Assembly (NCBI RefSeq): GCF_001039355.2
Contig: NW_019774613.1
Coordinates: 402,704-433,877, forward strand
DNA length: 31,174 nucleotides
DNA from: Lingula anatina
Lineage: Eukaryota; Brachiopoda; Lingulata; Lingulida; Lingulidae
Reading direction: 5' to 3'
The notes below the pieces were generated by a model. It searched no databases. It saw only the letters and a list, made by a program, of their open reading frames with translations, and had not been told where the DNA came from. Positions 1 through 11,526 of the stretch are shown here, piece by piece. Every line of letters begins with the position of its first letter. Positions within the stretch are counted from its first letter, which is position 1. Made by a program: the position numbers and the translations under genes.

Positions 1-251
1 ACGTGTATTTGTTGATAAAAGTATATCTTTCAGAAAGTGTCCAGTCATCAGTGTCGCAAATTAATTTGACAGCTGTGAGAAAAAATGGAGTGCGAACACT
101 TAAAACAAAAAAGGCATAAATACAACAAAATGTCTTTGCACTGTTTGGGATTTGAGTCTTAAAGATTGCAATATACAAGCGAAGATAACATATGTGCTGA
201 AATAATTAGGCCCGCACGTAATAATACATGATTATGAAATTGCTCATTTGC

Positions 252-285
252 AGAAGAAGGAGAAGAAGAAGAAGAAGAAGAAGAA
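252..285. repeat. GAA/AAG trinucleotide microsatellite
   Basis: An imperfect AAG-type run with one interruption. It produces the poly-Ser stretch of a minus-strand frame (159-422), which is otherwise unremarkable and not called as a gene. Confidence 0.85.
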
Positions 286-1523
286 ATAAGAGGAAGAAGA
301 TTGATTCTTTGACCAATAGGTCTGCTGTGAAGGACCGCAGGTGAGACTGGGTGGCATTGCGGTAGTTGCGCTACAAAAAGCAATGCGTAGCACCACAGTA
401 TTAGAGCACTCTTACAGTGCATAACTAGCCAAAGTAATATACTTCCATAGTCGAACTTACTTTGTTAATGGTTGCATTTTGTCAGAGCAGATTTCGTTAA
501 CGGAGTATCCCAATTTCACGAAATGCTTTTGGCCGCGAAAAGGTCATTAAGAATGCTATAATTTCTCATGGACTATACATTTCGTTGACAAGATATCAGC
601 TAGCGTAAGCAGTTACGAAAGAAGAGCGGTGATTTGTTATCTACGCACATCGGGCACCCTGAATTTTAGAGGTATTCAGCCAATGCTTCGTTCTTCAGCA
701 CTGCCATATAGCGTGCTACTAAGATCTGCTATACAGGGTGGGCAGGGTTCCTAGCCATTTTAAACCTAGTCTGATTTATCTATTGGACCATAAAGCGACA
801 GATGGTGAAGTTTTCGTGCTATTCAAATCTGCACTTACTTTGAGGTGAACAAACTGCATTTATGATGAGGAAAATCGCAATTTTGACAGAAGAGGAAAAT
901 ATACACAATGTGCGCCTTCCGTAAAATGCTTGCTGTGTATGGTGTACCTTTGGTCAAGTCAGAAGGTTTCATAAAAGGTAGGTTCTTTAAACTAAGAAAT
1001 CAGTTAATATCCTAGAAGGTATTTGACTTCTAATTAATCCCGTACTGGACTAAAGGTCAGGCCATCAGTGGGCTTCTTTAACCCAAGAATCTAATTGATG
1101 TTCTTTAAGGATTACATGTAAGACATCCAATTTCCGCAATTTGACCCCAAACATAATGCAATTGTCCAGGCGTATATGAGATTGGCTTGTTTAATAACGC
1201 AGGATATTAATCAATAGAAAGGTTTAGATATTTGCTTTGATTCAAAACAGCAAAAGAGAATACTTTTTATCTTCAAATTTTCTAATTCAATTATTGAGGT
1301 TTCTCGTGAGGCGCGTTTCTATTGAGGTTGGGACAGGTAAATCTAGTACAGTGTACATACCATCTTAGCAGAATAACCTTTTTGAACAATTAATGGAAAC
1401 GGGAAAAGTATGCTGATAACAAAGATGACAGTAAACTTCGAAACTCTGAACACATAAAGGTGATTAGTCTCAACAATCCTCAGATTGTAATTTGATCTCC
1501 AAACTGGGACCCCTCATAATATT
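286..1523. other. No gene recognised
   Basis: AT-rich sequence with only short frames; no repeat family or RNA gene recognised. The first 250 bases are similar. Confidence 0.5.
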
Positions 1524-1692
1524 CCGTTGTAACGTGATAGAGAGCCCCGATGATAGAGTCCGCTTCGCATTCATTTGTACAGGTAAGCCTCGTCCTAGAT
1601 TTTGACCCACTCAGGTAAGGCTAACCCTAACCATGATAACTAAATGGAGTGCGGACTTTCTGTTACGCAAACCCTCAGTTTCGTTACACCGG
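1524..1692 (+). mobile_element. Family C MITE, copy 1
   Basis: Begins CCGTTGTAACGTGATAGAGAG and ends CCCTCAGTTTCGTTACACCGG. The middle has CATTTGTACAGGTAAGCCTC and TAGATTTTGACCCACTCAGG, then a CTAACCCTAACCATGATAAC stretch. It aligns along its length with the copies at 25403-25570 (opposite orientation) and 25606-25783 (same orientation). About 169 bp and non-coding; reading frames here on both strands are artefacts of the element. Confidence 0.7.
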
Positions 1693-3440
1693 TCCTGAAA
1701 AGGAGAATGGTTTTGGTCACGGTGCTGAATTACAACGATTTTACGCAAGTTTGAGATCAGAATGTGAAGATGCTGGGAAAATGTTACACCTGATAGATAC
1801 CACGTCTTGTGGTTTTTACTTATTGTGGTATGAGAGACTGATCCGAAACCAAAGGATCGATAAAATATATTTTCCAAGAAACAGCATAATATGAATCGGC
1901 TTTTTTACGAAGTGTCGGTTTTCCAATATGATTTTTTTTGTATCGAGTTATCTTTGTTATGGAGTTTAAACCTTTTGCTGTCAGTAGCCTTTTCTAACCG
2001 ATCTTGCATCCCGCTGTAACTCGGTAGACGTGAAAAAAATACAATTTTAAAAGCATTTTGTTGATTTCTATTTATCTGATTTTAAAGACAGAAACAAAAT
2101 CAGCATTTGTCATCCTTAGTAATAAAAACATCGCCAAAAATGTCAAGTATCGATCCTGATATCAGAATAACGATAGTTCTCGCACCAATGTTAGTTTTGC
2201 GCATTTGGCAAATTAAAGTTGACTGCAACATTGTTGGAATCGTCATTACGCATAGTTCTACCATAGGTCTCTGATTAGCCAAATAATATCTGTCAATATC
2301 TGGTGAAAAAGATATTTCTGTGGCCTTGGTCCATTTAAAGGCTGTTTAAAAGTGAAACTCAAGGGAAGACTTGGTGATTCTGAAGAATTCTAACAGTGAT
2401 TCTGACATTTCTAAACACGCACTCCTATAATAAGTAAACGAATTTTTCACGGCTGAGGGCTTTGCCAGATTAACTTGTGAAGCCATGACCATTGTCACCA
2501 CTTGAAGTGAAGCAAAGATTATCTATAGTATAATAATAATAATGATTTATTAAGATTTCAACCCAGTGAATTGAAGTTGTACATAGAATGTTAAGAACAT
2601 TATATATGATAATAAAATGTTATGTGTTTGAGTGAAACTGTGCTAAAAGACACTTTAGCATAAAATCTGACATCACAAAAAAGGAAAATTGGCCTGGAAC
2701 TTCTGAAGGCAGACACTTGGCGCACTTGTCCTTGACCGATTCCACTTGTCCTTGGCCGTATTAAGTATCTTTTATAAGGTTATTTTTTTCACGGAGGTTA
2801 TAAATTTCGTAATAATTGTAAAAAAAAAAAAAGGATTAAAACAGACAGATAAAATTAAAAGAAAAGAAACGACAGCCACCCCTCTACATTTTGGAGCAGC
2901 GAGCTTCCACCAAATCTAATATTACATGGTGTAGTATTAATGGTTTTAGTAATCCCAAAGCGCACTATGCTCATATCTACCGGGTGGTTTTGATTACATA
3001 ATTGAATTTAAGGTCAAATACGAATTTAATCAGACTATTTTAAAAAAGTCTCTACGATAGGGACAAATCAAATCGCCATCTCCCTTGACTGCGGGTCTTA
3101 AGTCGCACATGTGCCATCACTTCAAACAAATTAGAAAATCGACACCCAGCTTAAACCATACTATACAACCTGAAAGCTATTCCATGTTTCGTGACTGTTT
3201 TCCCTTTGAAGCATTCAGCCGCAGTCAAAGATCGTTGAAATAAAAAAAGGAAAGTAGCAGCAAGCGATTCCTGTAACACGCAGCCCCCTTGGGAAATATT
3301 ATCTCATGCGTATAGAAGAGCAAAGACTTTTGGTACCAGTTTCTCACTAGTGATTTCCCTCGGCCATTTGTCTAATTTGTTAAATGAAAACGAAGGTGCA
3401 TTCAACCCTGGTCCAGATCAAACAGGAATAATTAACTAGG
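1693..3440. other. No gene recognised
   Basis: Short frames only. A TAATAATAATAATGATTTATTAAG word at about 2531-2554 resembles some LINE tails. The longest minus-strand frame, 2345-2100, has protein-like composition but no ATG-supported start and no recognised domain. Confidence 0.45.
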
Positions 3441-3448
3441 TGACGTCA
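3441..3448. promoter_or_regulatory. Full CRE palindrome
   Basis: TGACGTCA within the larger palindrome GGTGACGTCACC, the consensus for CREB/ATF factors. A second full site lies 478 bp downstream at 3919. There is no gene nearby that clearly uses it. Confidence 0.3.
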
Positions 3449-3918
3449 CCAGAAGAAGAGGAATTTCCCATTAAGGGAAAAAAAGTGTCATACTAACAAG
3501 GTCAATGTTGTCTAATGGCGTTCTGATTACGGATTGGTGCTCTTACAATTCGATCTTAATGTCAAATGTGCACATGCACATGTACAGTTACATGCATGTT
3601 TGTGACGTGGAACATGTTCCGTACGACTGTCTGCTCACGGCGGGCTTGAGTGAGAAATTTACTTACCTGGCGTTCAGATCAGTCACAGCTTTTTGAGCAA
3701 ACAAATAAAATAGCGATGTCTGTAAATATGTTTATCTCTCTCTCTTATTCAATGTTGACTGTTTGACTCGCTGATATTATGGAAAAGGAAAAATGTTTTC
3801 TTAATTTCTCCTGCTTCTGCTCACAATTCGGAATAAATAAAATATTACCTAGCGGATGAAACTGTAACGACAACCGTTCATTAATAAAGACTTTGTAAAA
3901 CTGTAGATCTCTCCTTAG

Positions 3919-3926
3919 TGACGTCA
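3919..3926. promoter_or_regulatory. Full CRE palindrome, promoter-like setting
   Basis: TGACGTCA in AGTGACGTCAGTCAC, followed by an ETS-type TTCCGG about 10 bp downstream. A donor-like ATG|GTAAGT occurs at 4080. Together they could mark a start site with a non-coding first exon, but an ATG at 4026 opens a frame of only ten codons. Confidence 0.25.
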
Positions 3927-4080
3927 GTCACATTATTCCGGCTTCAGTTGGATGGGTTCTAGTCGCATCCAGACATTAAGTAAAGTGTAAATCTATATTG
4001 GGAAAAAGAAACTGACAGAAACAAATGGATACCGGGAGCGTCGGGAATGTTTGTTGACCACCTTGCATGAGACTGCATGG

Positions 4081-5486
4081 TAAGTTAATTTTTGTTTGTG
4101 AAAAATAATATACGACACTAACACAGCTTTGTGTGATATTCGGTTAAAGACCTATTTAGTCCTACAATTTTATTTCAGTCCGGGAAAATAGGTGTGAACT
4201 TAAAGACTAGATAAAGTATACACAAAACGTGAAATATGCACATATATGAATATTACATGTATTGGTGAATGTTCTCCTTTAAGCCCTAAGAGGCAATATT
4301 AGCAATTCAGTCTTTTAGTAATTGATTATCAAAGATTGTAATGACTTCATTGCGGGTGCATTGAAGTTTTTTCTTGGAAATTCTATTGATGGACATACTA
4401 CGCGCTGTTGTTTTCCTTCCTCAGCGGTAATTGTATTTGTGATTGTGTATGGCTCTTCCCTTTTTTGGGGGGAATATGGTGAATATTTTTCTTATAGGTA
4501 ATGAAATTAATTTAGTGGTTCTGTCAAAAGTTTTCAAATTGAAATACTTAAACAAATACGCGTAAACGTGCACTCTCTTACACGCACTTCACGAGCGTGC
4601 ACTTACGCACACACTCACGCATGCACGTGCTGTTTTCTCCGGTATTGTACATGTAAAACACAATTGCAGGTAGCTAGCTTATTGCTAAGTACACATTATA
4701 GCTTTGTAATAACCTATTACACTAGGTTACCAACACGGAGACTTAAAGATTTTTCTTATAGGCAATGCAATTAATTTAGTAACCTATTACACTAGGTTAC
4801 CAACACGGAGACTTAAAGATGCATATGAAGTCAATTTTTTTGCCACAAAAGGCAACCAAATGCCAGCATATAGTTTCAAGTAGTATAACTAAGAGAGTTA
4901 CCAAAAGGCATTGTTTAATTTTACCCAAAAAATGATATTTGGACGGATTTTTCTGCTAGCATTCTATGCTGTATACCAATGGGACAGAAAAGTAGGTCAC
5001 GAAAGTAGGTTAAATTTCTGACCAAAATTTAAAGAAAGGAGCAGTCTAAAGCTCTTTTATGGCTGATAAAGTGATTTATTCAGTTTACACCATAGCATGT
5101 TGAATTCATTTGAGTCATATAAGAAACTAGTAGAAGTGGTTTATATGTGTTACTGGGAATCCACGCTCCACCGGTGCTCGTTTCATATGTACTTTTAAGA
5201 TAAAATCTGAAATAAACATCTGCAGCGTGAAAGAAGAGGATATGCACCAGTTCTTCGAATTTTGAATTACTTAGTGATGACTTAGAGCTTTCAGCCTATT
5301 GGCAATTTACGTTCCATTTAAAAATGCATTCTAACCGCAAGGCGATTAAATGGGTATCGAAGACAAGGCAGTGCAGCGAAGAGTGCATTGTAATCGAATA
5401 GAATGTATTTGCATGATGGCGTAGTTGTGAAACGAATTTATCACTAGAAGATAGCTGAACAGCAATTATATGGAATTAAAGCGGGT

Positions 5487-5488
<2 letters not shown>
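4081..5488. other. Non-coding apart from the 41-bp direct repeats
   Basis: No gene recognised. TACCAATGGGACAGAAAAGTA near 4974 has a partial match at about 10774 (ATCAATGGGGCAGAAAAGTA), each followed by CACG(G/A)AAGTA, so a small decayed repeat exists. Confidence 0.45.
4710..4820. repeat. Two perfect 41-bp direct repeats at 70-bp period
   Basis: Copies at 4710-4750 and 4780-4820 are identical and begin TAACCTATTACACTAGGTTA, itself an imperfect palindrome. The spacer TTTTCTTATAGGCAATGCAA with TTAATTTAG recurs with two changes at 4487-4516, so a longer duplicated unit once existed here. Perfect identity points to a recent event. Confidence 0.8.

Positions 5489-5522
<34 letters not shown>
5489..5522. 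repeat. (AG)17 microsatellite
   Basis: Uninterrupted AG dinucleotide run of 34 bp. No associated gene. Confidence 0.95.
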
Positions 5523-5523
<1 letters not shown>

Positions 5524-5759
5524 CCGTCTAGATGAAACGCTGAAGTGGCAGTTCAGCCAAACAAAGACTGTCTTCTACATGACAGTTAACATTTAATGAG
5601 GCAATCCTTTTTGCTAAAAGTGCATAATAAATTTTCACCTACTAGCAATTTACATTACCATGAAGTCCAGGAGTAATTACCTGTGGGCTTTGTCCTTAGG
5701 GGAGTTGAAATATTCAAGAATGCAGTGGGACTTGACAATGATTTGTCGCATATTAGGAT

Positions 5760-5949
5760 CTGTTCTGAACGAAGTTGATCCACAGACTAATTGATCAGTG
5801 GACCAAATATGGCCGACCCTCTTGAAAGCTTTCCGCGTGATGACTTAATGAATTCCCCTCCTTGGTTGCGCGGCAAGCTTTCAAGTGGGTGGGCCAAATT
5901 TGATCCGTGGATCAGTTAGCCCGCGGATCAACTTTGGTTGTGAATGCAG
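5760..5949. mobile_element. Family B MITE, copy 1
   Basis: Left arm: CGAAGTTGATCCACAGAC, then GACCAAATATGGCCGACCC. The right arm mirrors it with GGGCCAAATTTGATCCGTGG, CGCGGATCAACTTTGG and TTGTGAATGCAG. CTTGAAAGC and GCTTTCAAG form the inner pairing. The same arms occur in the element at 11881-12057. About 190 bp, no open frame; the left terminus is approximate. Confidence 0.65.
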
Positions 5950-5960
5950 TTTTAGGGTGC

Positions 5961-6173
5961 TTTCCCAGAGATTTAGATCGATCTTAAGATTAAGTTTTAG
6001 ATCGACCTAACTCCCTGGAGGTTCAGGCTACATTGCAGTCAGCCGAGCGGACACCATAGTTAATTACCCCCCTACAGCTTTTAGTAGGCGGGACAGACGC
6101 TTAAGCCGGCCAAGCTGACAGTAATCTAGTGAGACTCCCCACAGGGATAGATCGATCTAAAAATCTATGGAAA
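5961..6173. mobile_element. Family A foldback MITE, copy 1 (diverged)
   Basis: TTTCCCAGAGATTTAGATCG at the left is matched inversely by AGATCGATCTAAAAATC and TATGGAAA at the right. The core TTAATTACCCCCCTACAGC, TTTAGTAGGCGGGACAGACG and CTTAAGC aligns with the other family A copies. It lies directly against a family B element that ends near 5949. A reverse-strand 94-codon frame overlapping it (6101-6385) is a by-product. Confidence 0.6.
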
Positions 6174-9100
6174 TGGGGTGTTAAACTCTTCAGGGTGTTG
6201 TGAACCGCTTCAATACTATAGTGCCTATCGGGAATGGAAAAACTGCGGCTTATTGTGAAAGACTTCGGTTGCTGTACAAATATCCAAATGTGACTGACAA
6301 TTGCCAAATCTAAATTGACGTACATCATATTAAACAGTGACCGAATTTTAAAATGCGGTTGTCTTGGAGTTGGATTTTTCAGCATTCGAGTCGACTAAGC
6401 ACTAGCTTAAAGGGTTTGCTTCATGCCGTCAGAATGGCCTGAACGGAACATATTCTTCAGAAAACATGCCCAACTAACGATATCTTTATCCAAATACACA
6501 AATTAAAAGCTCATTTTGTAAATTTTTGGCTTTAAAAAACGTCCTATTTGCTCGGCCTGGGAGTTAATGAGCTACGTGGTCACGTGGTCCAATGACGACA
6601 ATCGAGCCACTGGAGAACAGAGCGTGCTTAGCTGTCAAACTGAGCTGCATTGTCTACCTGTAAGATGACTTCTCTGGCTTCTGATAAAAGTTTATACTCA
6701 TTCAAATCTCTTACCCGAGGGGTCTAAATCCTCGTGAAGCTGTGTAAAACCATTTCCCGTCTAGTCATTTCTTTAACAAGCATTTCATTATGGTTATCCC
6801 AAGTTGTATAAAACACTGCATTTGAATGAGTTAAGGGAAATGTTGATTATTGCATATGAGGTCCATGTTATTTGTGAAATTCAATTTATTTTATTAAACC
6901 GCTGACACTCCGTCTTGCATACTTTTATTAAACTGAGGTAAACAATGCCCGTTACCTTTACAAGTCCTATCTTAATCATCCATCTAACTGGAACTTCCTT
7001 TACCTCTTAATTAGAGGGTTAAATGGCATTCAATTTGTCTTGCTTGTATCGAACGCACTCTCTATCTAAGCTTTACTCCAGTTATCTCAGGTAAAAATCT
7101 ACCTGTGCGTTAGTTACAAAGCGCAGCTCCCGTAGACCTGGGGGTACTAGATAAAATCTGAACACCAGGTTTATCGAGGAGCTAGAGAAAGAAAGGAAGA
7201 ATTTTTCCTGCACAACTTCATAGGAATTTTAACACGGACTTGATCCAGCTTAGACCTCCAAACTAACAGGGTGACATGGGCAATTTTCACAAACAAATCA
7301 TAAAACTATATTTCAGTTAACCGCCTTTAAAATAAATATACCGTTCTGGGTAAATTAAAATAGTTATTAAATCGCAAGAATATTTTTGACTTAAATGATG
7401 ATTTTATTATTAATGGAAATTAAGCTACTATATGAGGTACATTTGCTGTGATTACGCTGTCCTTCATGTTTTGCGTAAGTCTACATTTTGCTGTATGTGC
7501 TTGTAATCTTTTTAAATATGTGCGTACAATTTTTGCAGGTCTGGTTACCCCCCTGTTATGTGATGAGAGTATTAATTTGGCAATTAGTTCCTTAGCTTAT
7601 TTGAATAGAATTGCAGTGTAAAATTTTCAACAAGATGTTGGCGAAATAGCCCATTACTCTTTGTAGGTATTTCCCCCGTCAAAGTTTGTCTAAAATTATC
7701 TTTCAATCTTTACTCTTTCAAAGACAGTATAAAGTTACCTGACATATTTTCGTGTAAACTTAATGACAAGCCAAGTGTCTCCAGTTCATTCCGTACTCAA
7801 TTTTACCCAAGCAAATTTTTTTCTTGAGTAGATCTTTATAGCACGGTGTTATAAGCTTACAAATTTGCAAAAAAAAAAAATTGCGTACTGACGCAGAATT
7901 TGCGTTTCAAGTTATAAAATAATCAATCTTTTAAATTATTTAATATTTCAGATGAAATAATCTTCAGAAACAAATCCTCAAAGCATAAACGAATTAGGAT
8001 AACGAACCATTTTATTATAGCAGTTCCCATTTTTTCTTTAATATAACGCTCTTTTTCCTGTTTTTCCTCAACACGTTTTCTTCCACGGAAGCTTCAAGAT
8101 ACCCTGAGAGCAATTTCTTTTATTAATGTTCGCGACCGTGTTTGAACTTAATTGTTTAAGTATTGATATTTAACGTCATTTACAAATACCAATAAAATAA
8201 CCCCATGAAATAAATGAGATATATTGAAAAATATGAAAGCCCACCAAGACGAGTTTCATACCTGTTATTACCTGGCTTGGGAATTGCAGCGGTGCATAAT
8301 TAACAGGTTTGTTGTAAACGAGCTTTTGGTCAACTACAATGCATTTAAAATGCATCAGCAATCAGTAAGTTTGCCAACTGATGACAGTTAATCTGAAAGA
8401 CTACCAGCTCTTGATATGATCTAAACCACCTGAGGTGACCATGATCTAGAGCATCGCAACTATTGTCACCGAAGTTAGTAAGTAAGTCACGGAAGACCGT
8501 CACAGACAAAGAAAGATTGTCAACGAGAGCTGCAATTTTGGTGAATCCCACGGCAACACACCGAGGCATAACGAAAATTCCTCAACTCCGTTCAACACAA
8601 CTTTCCTTAACTTCTCCGTCTGTATGCACATGCAGCTCAGTTGAGTCTCATAGACCTTTATCGTGATTGTCGTCACAGTACCACGTGACCCAGATCTGTT
8701 GCTTCATTTTTGCATATTGAGGTGAGGTTTACTAAAACGCTTTTTTTCTACTAATAGATTGTTTTTATAATTTTTAAATGGCGGGGATCGATTAAAACAT
8801 ACCTCTAGTGTATAGATTGAGTGCTGTATCTTCAAAATTCGAGAAATGGATTTTTACATGAACATTGTCCTTTAAGGTCGGTAGTCTGAGCAGTCGGCAC
8901 TTGCACCATGTCAATACATACTACCTGTACAATAACCAAGGCAAGTCTTTATCACGTGTGAAATCCACTTCGTTTACAACACTTCCCCAAGGTACCTTTG
9001 TGCAGGGAAAAAGCGCATCATATAACTGTACCATCTCTAACAAGGCACCAATTAGCCACCAAAGTCGTGAAAAGTGTCTATTCTGTTAAAGTGTAAAGCT

Positions 9101-9849
9101 GTGCTTCGGCTTGAATGTCAGTTTAAGGATATTTTAACCCTTCATTATCATCCAGATACCGAAAATGAAATTTTTCCTGCATCTAATTATTTAATAATGC
9201 ATCTATCTTTCCGTTGATTTAAAGCAATAAAAAACCCTAAAAAATATCAGATATCAGCGTTTATATTTCTCGTTGAAATGCATAAGCATAGGCAACTGAA
9301 GGCTTTAATCGCCAATTTAAAATCTTTCTATTTTGAGGTGAGTTAGCAATCGCTATGGGGCATAACTTCATCCCTGAACAAGATTTTATCACGAAAATTG
9401 GTAAAGTTGACCGCGAGTGTGTAGGCTACAATCTCTAGCCATCAATTTGGTTTAAAAGTTTTTGTTGTGGAGTTATGAGTCCTTAATTACAGATTTTCAT
9501 TAAACAAAGGCATTATTTTGTATTATCAACGATAAAATCTGAACTAATACTTTTAAGAAAAATCGCTGGCAGGGTTATGGAGTACTAAATGGTGTCATTA
9601 AATCGCCGTTGAAACAGTGATCATGGGTACTAAGGTAAAAGCGAAATTTGAAAAATCGATTATTTTAGTTTTTACCCTGAAATCGCAATTATGACGTGAC
9701 CCGTAAGATGACATATGTGTAATTGTTAATTAATTTAATCACTGAACACTGAAGATTTATCTATTGTCCAAAGGAATGTATGAAAGGCAGTAAATAAGGT
9801 GTTTTGGGCGAATGGTGACAAAATCCTTAAGAAGAACAAGCTGAAATAG
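6174..9849. other. Long non-coding stretch with one pair of inverted repeat fragments
   Basis: No gene recognised. 6578-6650 and 8630-8690 share, in opposite orientation, GGTCACGTGGT, TGACGACAATC and AACTGAGCTGCAT in the same order, so both probably derive from one element. Elsewhere nothing was found beyond short runs of A or T. Confidence 0.45.
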
Positions 9850-10275
9850 TTATAACAAAGTAAGTCCTAGTCTTTGTCCAGGTGTGAAAGAAGTGTTATG
9901 AACGTGTGTACTCTGTGAATCAGGTTGTGTTGAGGATGAGATTCACTTTTTAATTAATTGTCCATTTGTTAGTGATTATCGTACTGATTTAATTAGAACT
10001 GCTAAATGTTTTAAGCCGGATTTTGATTTATTGGATGAAGTAAGTAAATTTCTTTTCCTGATTGATGATCCAAAAATGATTTTTAGCACTGCCAAAGCCT
10101 GTAGCCTTTTCTTAGGATTAAGAAGAAATTTTATGTATTTAAACTGTAATTAGTTCTTTTAGTCTCTCATAGTTCTCTGTATAGAACTGCCTGATGACTG
10201 TTTTAATTTTTATTGTTTTTAATTGTATCTATGGGTGAGACTTTAATAAAATAAATTGAATTGAATTGAATTGAA
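9850..10275 (+). mobile_element. 5'-truncated LINE insertion with microsatellite tail
   Basis: The ORF2 C-terminal remnant is followed by about 100 nt of AT-rich 3' untranslated sequence, an AATAAA-like stretch, and four perfect tandem copies of TTGAA (10256-10275). A short tandem 3' tail instead of plain poly-A is typical of several LINE clades. The left border near 9850 is approximate because the upstream part is decayed. No target-site duplication was identified. Confidence 0.65.
9902..10153 (+). pseudogene. C-terminal remnant of a LINE (non-LTR retrotransposon) ORF2
   Basis: An 83-codon open stretch ending in TAG carries the zinc-finger-like pattern often found at the C terminus of animal LINE reverse transcriptase proteins: Cys-x2-Cys-x9-His-x4-Cys-Pro, including VEDEIHFLINCP. 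In the same frame a TGA lies immediately upstream (9899-9901) and the preceding sequence is frameshifted, so the catalytic domain is missing: this is a dead, 5'-truncated copy. The protein would have been the endonuclease/reverse transcriptase that copies the element's RNA into the genome. The LINE clade is not resolvable from this fragment. Confidence 0.75.
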
Positions 10276-10489
10276 ACTATGTACGGCACTTCCCCCTCGT
10301 GTTATCTCATCAAAAGAAAGATCGATGCGCCGGGAGAAACCGCATTATTTACCTGGACAATCTCCTACGAGACACTCCTCCCCTCTTTTTCTAAAAATTT
10401 TCTGGCATTGGGATTTTGATAAAAAATAATTTAGCCTCTAAATGCTTTTATAAATTCGTACAACGTACCGTGGGCCAGCACGTGACACT

Positions 10490-10625
10490 CAGGTGTAACA
10501 GGAATGGTAGTCCGCTAGGAAATGTAGTTCGTTTCTCATTACTTTGTACAGGTGGTATACGTCCCATGTACTAACCCCCAATCCTCCAACTTCCATTCCT
10601 GGGGCAACCATTCCTGTCACACCGG
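10490..10625 (+). mobile_element. Family C MITE, subtype with AATGGTAGTCC ends, copy 1
   Basis: Begins CAGGTGTAACAGGAATGGTA and ends ATTCCTGTCACACCGG. The interior includes TTACTTTGTACAGGT and a short CTAACCCCCAATCC block. The reverse complement of 29728-29903 matches it along its length. Compared with the 1524/25403/25606 copies, the outer ten bases and the TTTGTACAGGT word are shared but the rest differs. 136 bp, non-coding. Confidence 0.65.
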
Positions 10626-11526
10626 CTTGATGGTGAGTACACGCCAAATACTGCCGAGGAACACGGCATTCTGGGATCGGTTTGAGCTTAAGATGGCATC
10701 TCACTGGGAAGAAGGCGTTCCGGTAATTGTTATACATTTATATTAGAACTAAAAACAAAGACAGCTGTATATCAATGGGGCAGAAAAGTAACCACGGAAG
10801 TACAGCCAAACACTCCTTTATTGACACACAACGGTAGAAAATACAAACATGTTTTTTTTGCGACGAATTCAAAAACGTGTCTCTGGTCTATTCTTTTAAT
10901 TACGTAACGGATTGCACGCCAGCATCTCTCTACGGGAAATAAACTAAGAGATATTTTTGCCAGTCACGCACTGAAATCCAAGACACTTGAAAATTAACTC
11001 TAGCACATTATGTTCTATGTAACGTGTGCTTCGAGCTATTGACATTAAAGAATTATGTGTAGATCACTTGGCGCGAAATGCGCCGTAAACTTAATTTAGA
11101 TCGCGTCTTCCACACTGTTCCTGAAAAGCCTACATGTTGTTTTATTAATGCATTCAAAAAGCTGTTGCTAAAAAAAAGGTTCACCGGAATTCGATTTCAA
11201 AGTTGTTTGGTCCACTGGAAATTGTGTACATGAATTATATAAGTGACTATGCGCATAACCTCGAACTGAGATCTATATAACGTCCAAATACCTGGTCTGT
11301 CATGTTTAAAGATGCTCACCTCAGGATTGACCCGTCAAAAGGATTTTTCTCGGGTGAAGCACAATTTTCTTCAACTCACAAATCACTCCTTATCCCCGTC
11401 TTTACACTTGGGTTCCATGTCTATTCTGTTTTTCATTTAAATTAATTTAGTTCTAAATGACTAGGCACTCGTTCATAAAGACATCTGCCTTCCCTGACCT
11501 TCAGCAGGCATGACTAAGGGGCCATT
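10626..11526. other. No gene recognised
   Basis: AT-rich, short frames only. It contains the second partial copy of the GGCAGAAAAGTA word near 10780. Confidence 0.5.

Noticed and set aside
1619-1633. Telomere-like CTAACCCTAACC
   Set aside because: Only two units, and it is an internal part of a family C MITE found at other copies.
4700-4820. CRISPR-like direct repeats
   Set aside because: Only two units, with a spacer that is itself duplicated nearby, in a eukaryotic setting.
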